64,000 nucleotides of DNA from Deltaproteobacteria bacterium (GTDB lineage: Bacteria > Desulfobacterota > Binatia > HRBIN30 > JACQVA1), in assembly GCA_016178705.1 (NCBI GenBank), contig JACOST010000013.1:62001-126000 (forward strand), read 5' to 3'. The translations under genes were made by a program, and so were the position numbers. Of the stretch, positions 62,133-64,000 are shown in pieces. Every line of letters begins with the position of its first letter. The first letter of the stretch is position 1. The notes below the pieces were generated by a model. The model was not told the DNA's origin, did not search any database, and was given only the letters and a program-made list of their open reading frames with translations.

Positions 62133-62399
62133 ATGCCAGCCGTTAGCAACAAGACTCACAAGCCCCTGAGCGTTCCGCTGCCCGGCGGCAAGACGTTGCA
62201 TCTCGGCCCGGGAAAAACGGGACAGATTTCCGCGAAGGCCGTCGAGGATCAGCGTCTCAAGAAACTCGTCGACGCCGGCGAGATCGAGATCATCGACAAG
62301 GACGATGCTCGACTCGGCACGGGATCGAGTGGCGGCAATCGGGGTCGAGGCCCCATGCTCGGCCACACCGCAGGCAGCCACCGGAGCGGTGACCGCTGA
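62133..62399 (+). CDS. Small protein of unknown function
   Basis: The ATG at 62133 has an AAGGAGA site. The 88-residue protein has an ordered first half (HKPLSVPLPGGKTLHLGPGKTG, then AVEDQRLKKLVDAGEIEIIDKDD) and a Gly/Ser/Arg/His-rich flexible tail (SSGGNRGRGPMLGHTAGSHRSG). The first part resembles small conserved proteins, sometimes phage-associated, with a PLPGGKxLHLGPGKxG motif, whose function is unknown. No signal peptide or membrane segment is present. It is a single gene between repeats, with no close partner on its strand. Confidence 0.7.
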   Translation: MPAVSNKTHKPLSVPLPGGKTLHLGPGKTGQISAKAVEDQRLKKLVDAGEIEIIDKDDARLGTGSSGGNRGRGPMLGHTAGSHRSGDR

Positions 62400-62590
62400 A
62401 CTGCGCCGGGAGATGCGAGTGCTCGCGGGCCGATGGAGTTGAGGATGGAGGATTTACCCGGCTACGAGATTGAGGGAATACTGAGCGCGGACATGCCCCC
62501 GCACGGCCCCGCCGTATGCCGAGGGGGCGCGAAGTGAAAGTCTAGAAGCGTGCGCCCCGTCTGGCGTATGCAAAGAGGATAGTCTGGAAC

Positions 62591-64000
62591 TCAGTGTCCC
62601 AAAACCCGAAGCCGATGCGGATCAAAGATCCCGAAGCGTGGATCCTGACTTAGCGGCGGCATGTAGTCCCCAGTGCCCAACGGCTCTCGGTACTGCTTCC
62701 ACCCTCGATCACTGATCCCCATGATGCCGCCGTCTCTGCAGATTTCCAGGTTCTCCTTGAGGCGCCCGCAGGACGCCCCAAATGCAATTCTCCCCTGGAT
62801 CTCCCGCAGTACATCCTGCTCCTTGAGACCTCTTTCCCCCATTATCCTAGCTTTCTCGTTCGTGGCGACCCCGGCTCTGCCGCCAATCTCAAATGCTATT
62901 GCCGCCACGGAATCCGCGTCCGTACATAGGACATCCCCGATATAGAGCTGCATACCGACATATCCGTTGATCAGCCTGTTGCCGCGACGGATCCGGAGCC
63001 GGCCGCGGATCTCGGTGACGTGCGCCACGACCAGCGGCTCGAGACCTGTGCGGTCGACGAGGTTCACCGGATCGTTGGCCGCGTATTCGTACAGGTTGAC
63101 GCCGCCGTTGAAGCCATCCGGGGCTTTGGTGGTCCAGCGCCCGGACGGTGGATCGTAGTCGCGCGCACCGAAGCGGACGAGCCCAGTATCGGGATCGTAC
63201 AACCCGCCGGCGAAGCCGAACGGCACGCGCGTGAAGCCGCCCGCCACCACGTCCCCGGTCACCCGTCCAAACTCATCGTGATTCATTCTCTGGACGATGG
63301 AGCCGTCAGTCGTGTTGATCACCAGCCGAAGGCTTCCTAGGTGGTCGGTGATGATCCGGTAGGTGATGCCACCCTGCACGACGTAGTCGGGGACGTTGGC
63401 GTGCGTGGCGTAGACGAAGCGACTGACGAGCGCGCTGTCGCCATCCAACTCGGCTACGATCTGGAGCGCGCCATCCCAGAGGAAGCCACCGTTGAGCACA
63501 CCGTTGATCTTCTTGCCGATGCGACGATTGCGGCCATCGATCACGTAGTCGATCCGCGTCGCATCGGGCAGTACTACCCGGGTGAGATTGCCCAGCTCGT
63601 CGTAGGTGTACTGCGTGGTCGCGGCATCCTCTGTCTTGCTGACGAGATCGCCGGTGTTGTTGTACACGTAGCTCGTCGCGCCGTACTGAGTCATTCGGTC
63701 CTGCGCGTCGTATTGCGTCGTCGAGACATCGCCCAGCGGCCCACTATAGCTGGTCCGACTGCTGTTGACGTCGTAGGTGAAGCTGATCGGCGTGGCGTTC
63801 TTGTTCGCCGTCAGCAAGCGGCCGGCGAGGTCGTACGTGTACATGAAGGTGTCGGTGGTGCCGGCGATGGACTCGATCTTCCGTGTGATGCGCCCGATCC
63901 CGTCGCGGGTGTACTGGGCTCGATAGACGTCGCTGCCGTTGTAGTGCACCCGATAGTCGGTCGGCTCGGCGTGGGTATTGTAGATCCAGCTATCGGTGAC
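62591..64000 (-). CDS. RHS repeat protein (5'-truncated by window end) with FecR-like C-terminal domain
   Basis: The frame is open to the right edge, so only the last 469 codons are present. YD-repeats (YTYDELGNLTRVVLPDATRIDYVIDGRNRRIGKKING) lead to the RHS core signature DPDTGLVRFGARDYDPPSGRWTTKAP...NLYEYAANDPVNLVDRTGLEP. RHS proteins encapsulate a variable C-terminal toxin after this core. Here the tail of about 150 residues begins VVAHVTEIRGRLRIRRGNRLINGYVGMQLYIGDVLCTDADSVAAIAFEIGGRAGV, a FecR-like fold rather than a known nuclease or deaminase. No immunity gene is evident immediately downstream. It is secreted or surface-exposed; its role is uncertain. Confidence 0.85.
   Translation of the reverse strand, partial: VTDSWIYNTHAEPTDYRVHYNGSDVYRAQYTRDGIGRITRKIESIAGTTDTFMYTYDLAGRLLTANKNATPISFTYDVNSSRTSYSGPLGDVSTTQYDAQDRMTQYGATSYVYNNTGDLVSKTEDAATTQYTYDELGNLTRVVLPDATRIDYVIDGRNRRIGKKINGVLNGGFLWDGALQIVAELDGDSALVSRFVYATHANVPDYVVQGGITYRIITDHLGSLRLVINTTDGSIVQRMNHDEFGRVTGDVVAGGFTRVPFGFAGGLYDPDTGLVRFGARDYDPPSGRWTTKAPDGFNGGVNLYEYAANDPVNLVDRTGLEPLVVAHVTEIRGRLRIRRGNRLINGYVGMQLYIGDVLCTDADSVAAIAFEIGGRAGVATNEKARIMGERGLKEQDVLREIQGRIAFGASCGRLKENLEICRDGGIMGISDRGWKQYREPLGTGDYMPPLSQDPRFGIFDPHRLRVLGH

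Overview
The window is a high-GC bacterial chromosome segment with no rRNA, tRNA, phage or plasmid backbone genes visible. Several features suggest an uncultivated Binatota/Desulfobacterota-like or Myxococcota-like bacterium: many secreted proteins with long Thr-Pro stalks, dockerin-like duplicated EF-hand tails, Myxococcus-type Cys-rich repeats, multihaem cytochromes and an RHS gene. This taxonomic reading is inference from protein style, not from a marker gene.

Layout. (1) 302-8200: a very large modular secreted protein, a lipoprotein and a zinc phospholipase-C-like protein. (2) 8505-10376: a MOT1-type molybdate transporter and a universal stress protein. (3) 10398-24161: the centrepiece, an electron-transfer operon of twelve genes, several overlapping by 1-20 bases. 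It encodes a cupredoxin-like protein, a monohaem cytochrome, a nine-haem lipoprotein on a collagen-like stalk, an outer-membrane barrel, seven-, two- and four-haem cytochromes, an ethylbenzene-dehydrogenase-like multihaem fusion, a NapC/NirT-like quinol dehydrogenase, a Rieske protein, a cytochrome b and a nine-haem membrane-anchored cytochrome. I count 45 CXXCH and two CX3CH haem sites. Together they look like a complete quinone-to-surface (or surface-to-quinone) conduit. Two REP/MITE-like repeats sit in frame near the 5' ends of genes in this operon.

(4) 24355-32813 (minus strand): a tandem GST/glutaredoxin-fold protein and a 2522-residue beta-propeller/SdrD/P-domain/dockerin protein. (5) 32929-36278: an NnrS family protein, then a compact operon of two paralogous ferritin-like diiron proteins and a small zinc-ribbon protein. 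(6) 36292-42952: a defence and toxin-antitoxin patch. It holds a MITE that truncates a PIN toxin, its intact antitoxin, a DUF4258/DUF2283 pair, a 25-codon coupled ORF, an AlbA_2 remnant and a DUF4011-helicase-nuclease. (7) 43168-49544 (minus): hemerythrin, DAHP synthase, and a secretion-like set of FecR protein, TPR plus beta-barrel protein and a lipoprotein with a cohesin-like C-terminus.

(8) 49679-55222: four tandem paralogues of an unrecognised secreted family, the last with a Thr-Pro stalk and a dockerin-like tail. (9) 55352-64000: a DUF374 acyltransferase, a family-9 glycosyltransferase, methanethiol S-methyltransferase, two PilT-type ATPases, a polysaccharide-monooxygenase-like protein with a dockerin-like tail, a small unknown protein, and the 3' part of an RHS gene ending in a FecR-like domain.

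Two ideas deserve most attention. One is the electron conduit with its collagen-stalked cytochrome. The other is a possible cohesin/dockerin-like surface assembly in which the stalked lipoprotein (47811-49544) receives the dockerin-tagged proteins encoded elsewhere in the window. Start sites were chosen by ribosome-binding site, signal peptide and overlap; doubtful ones are marked.
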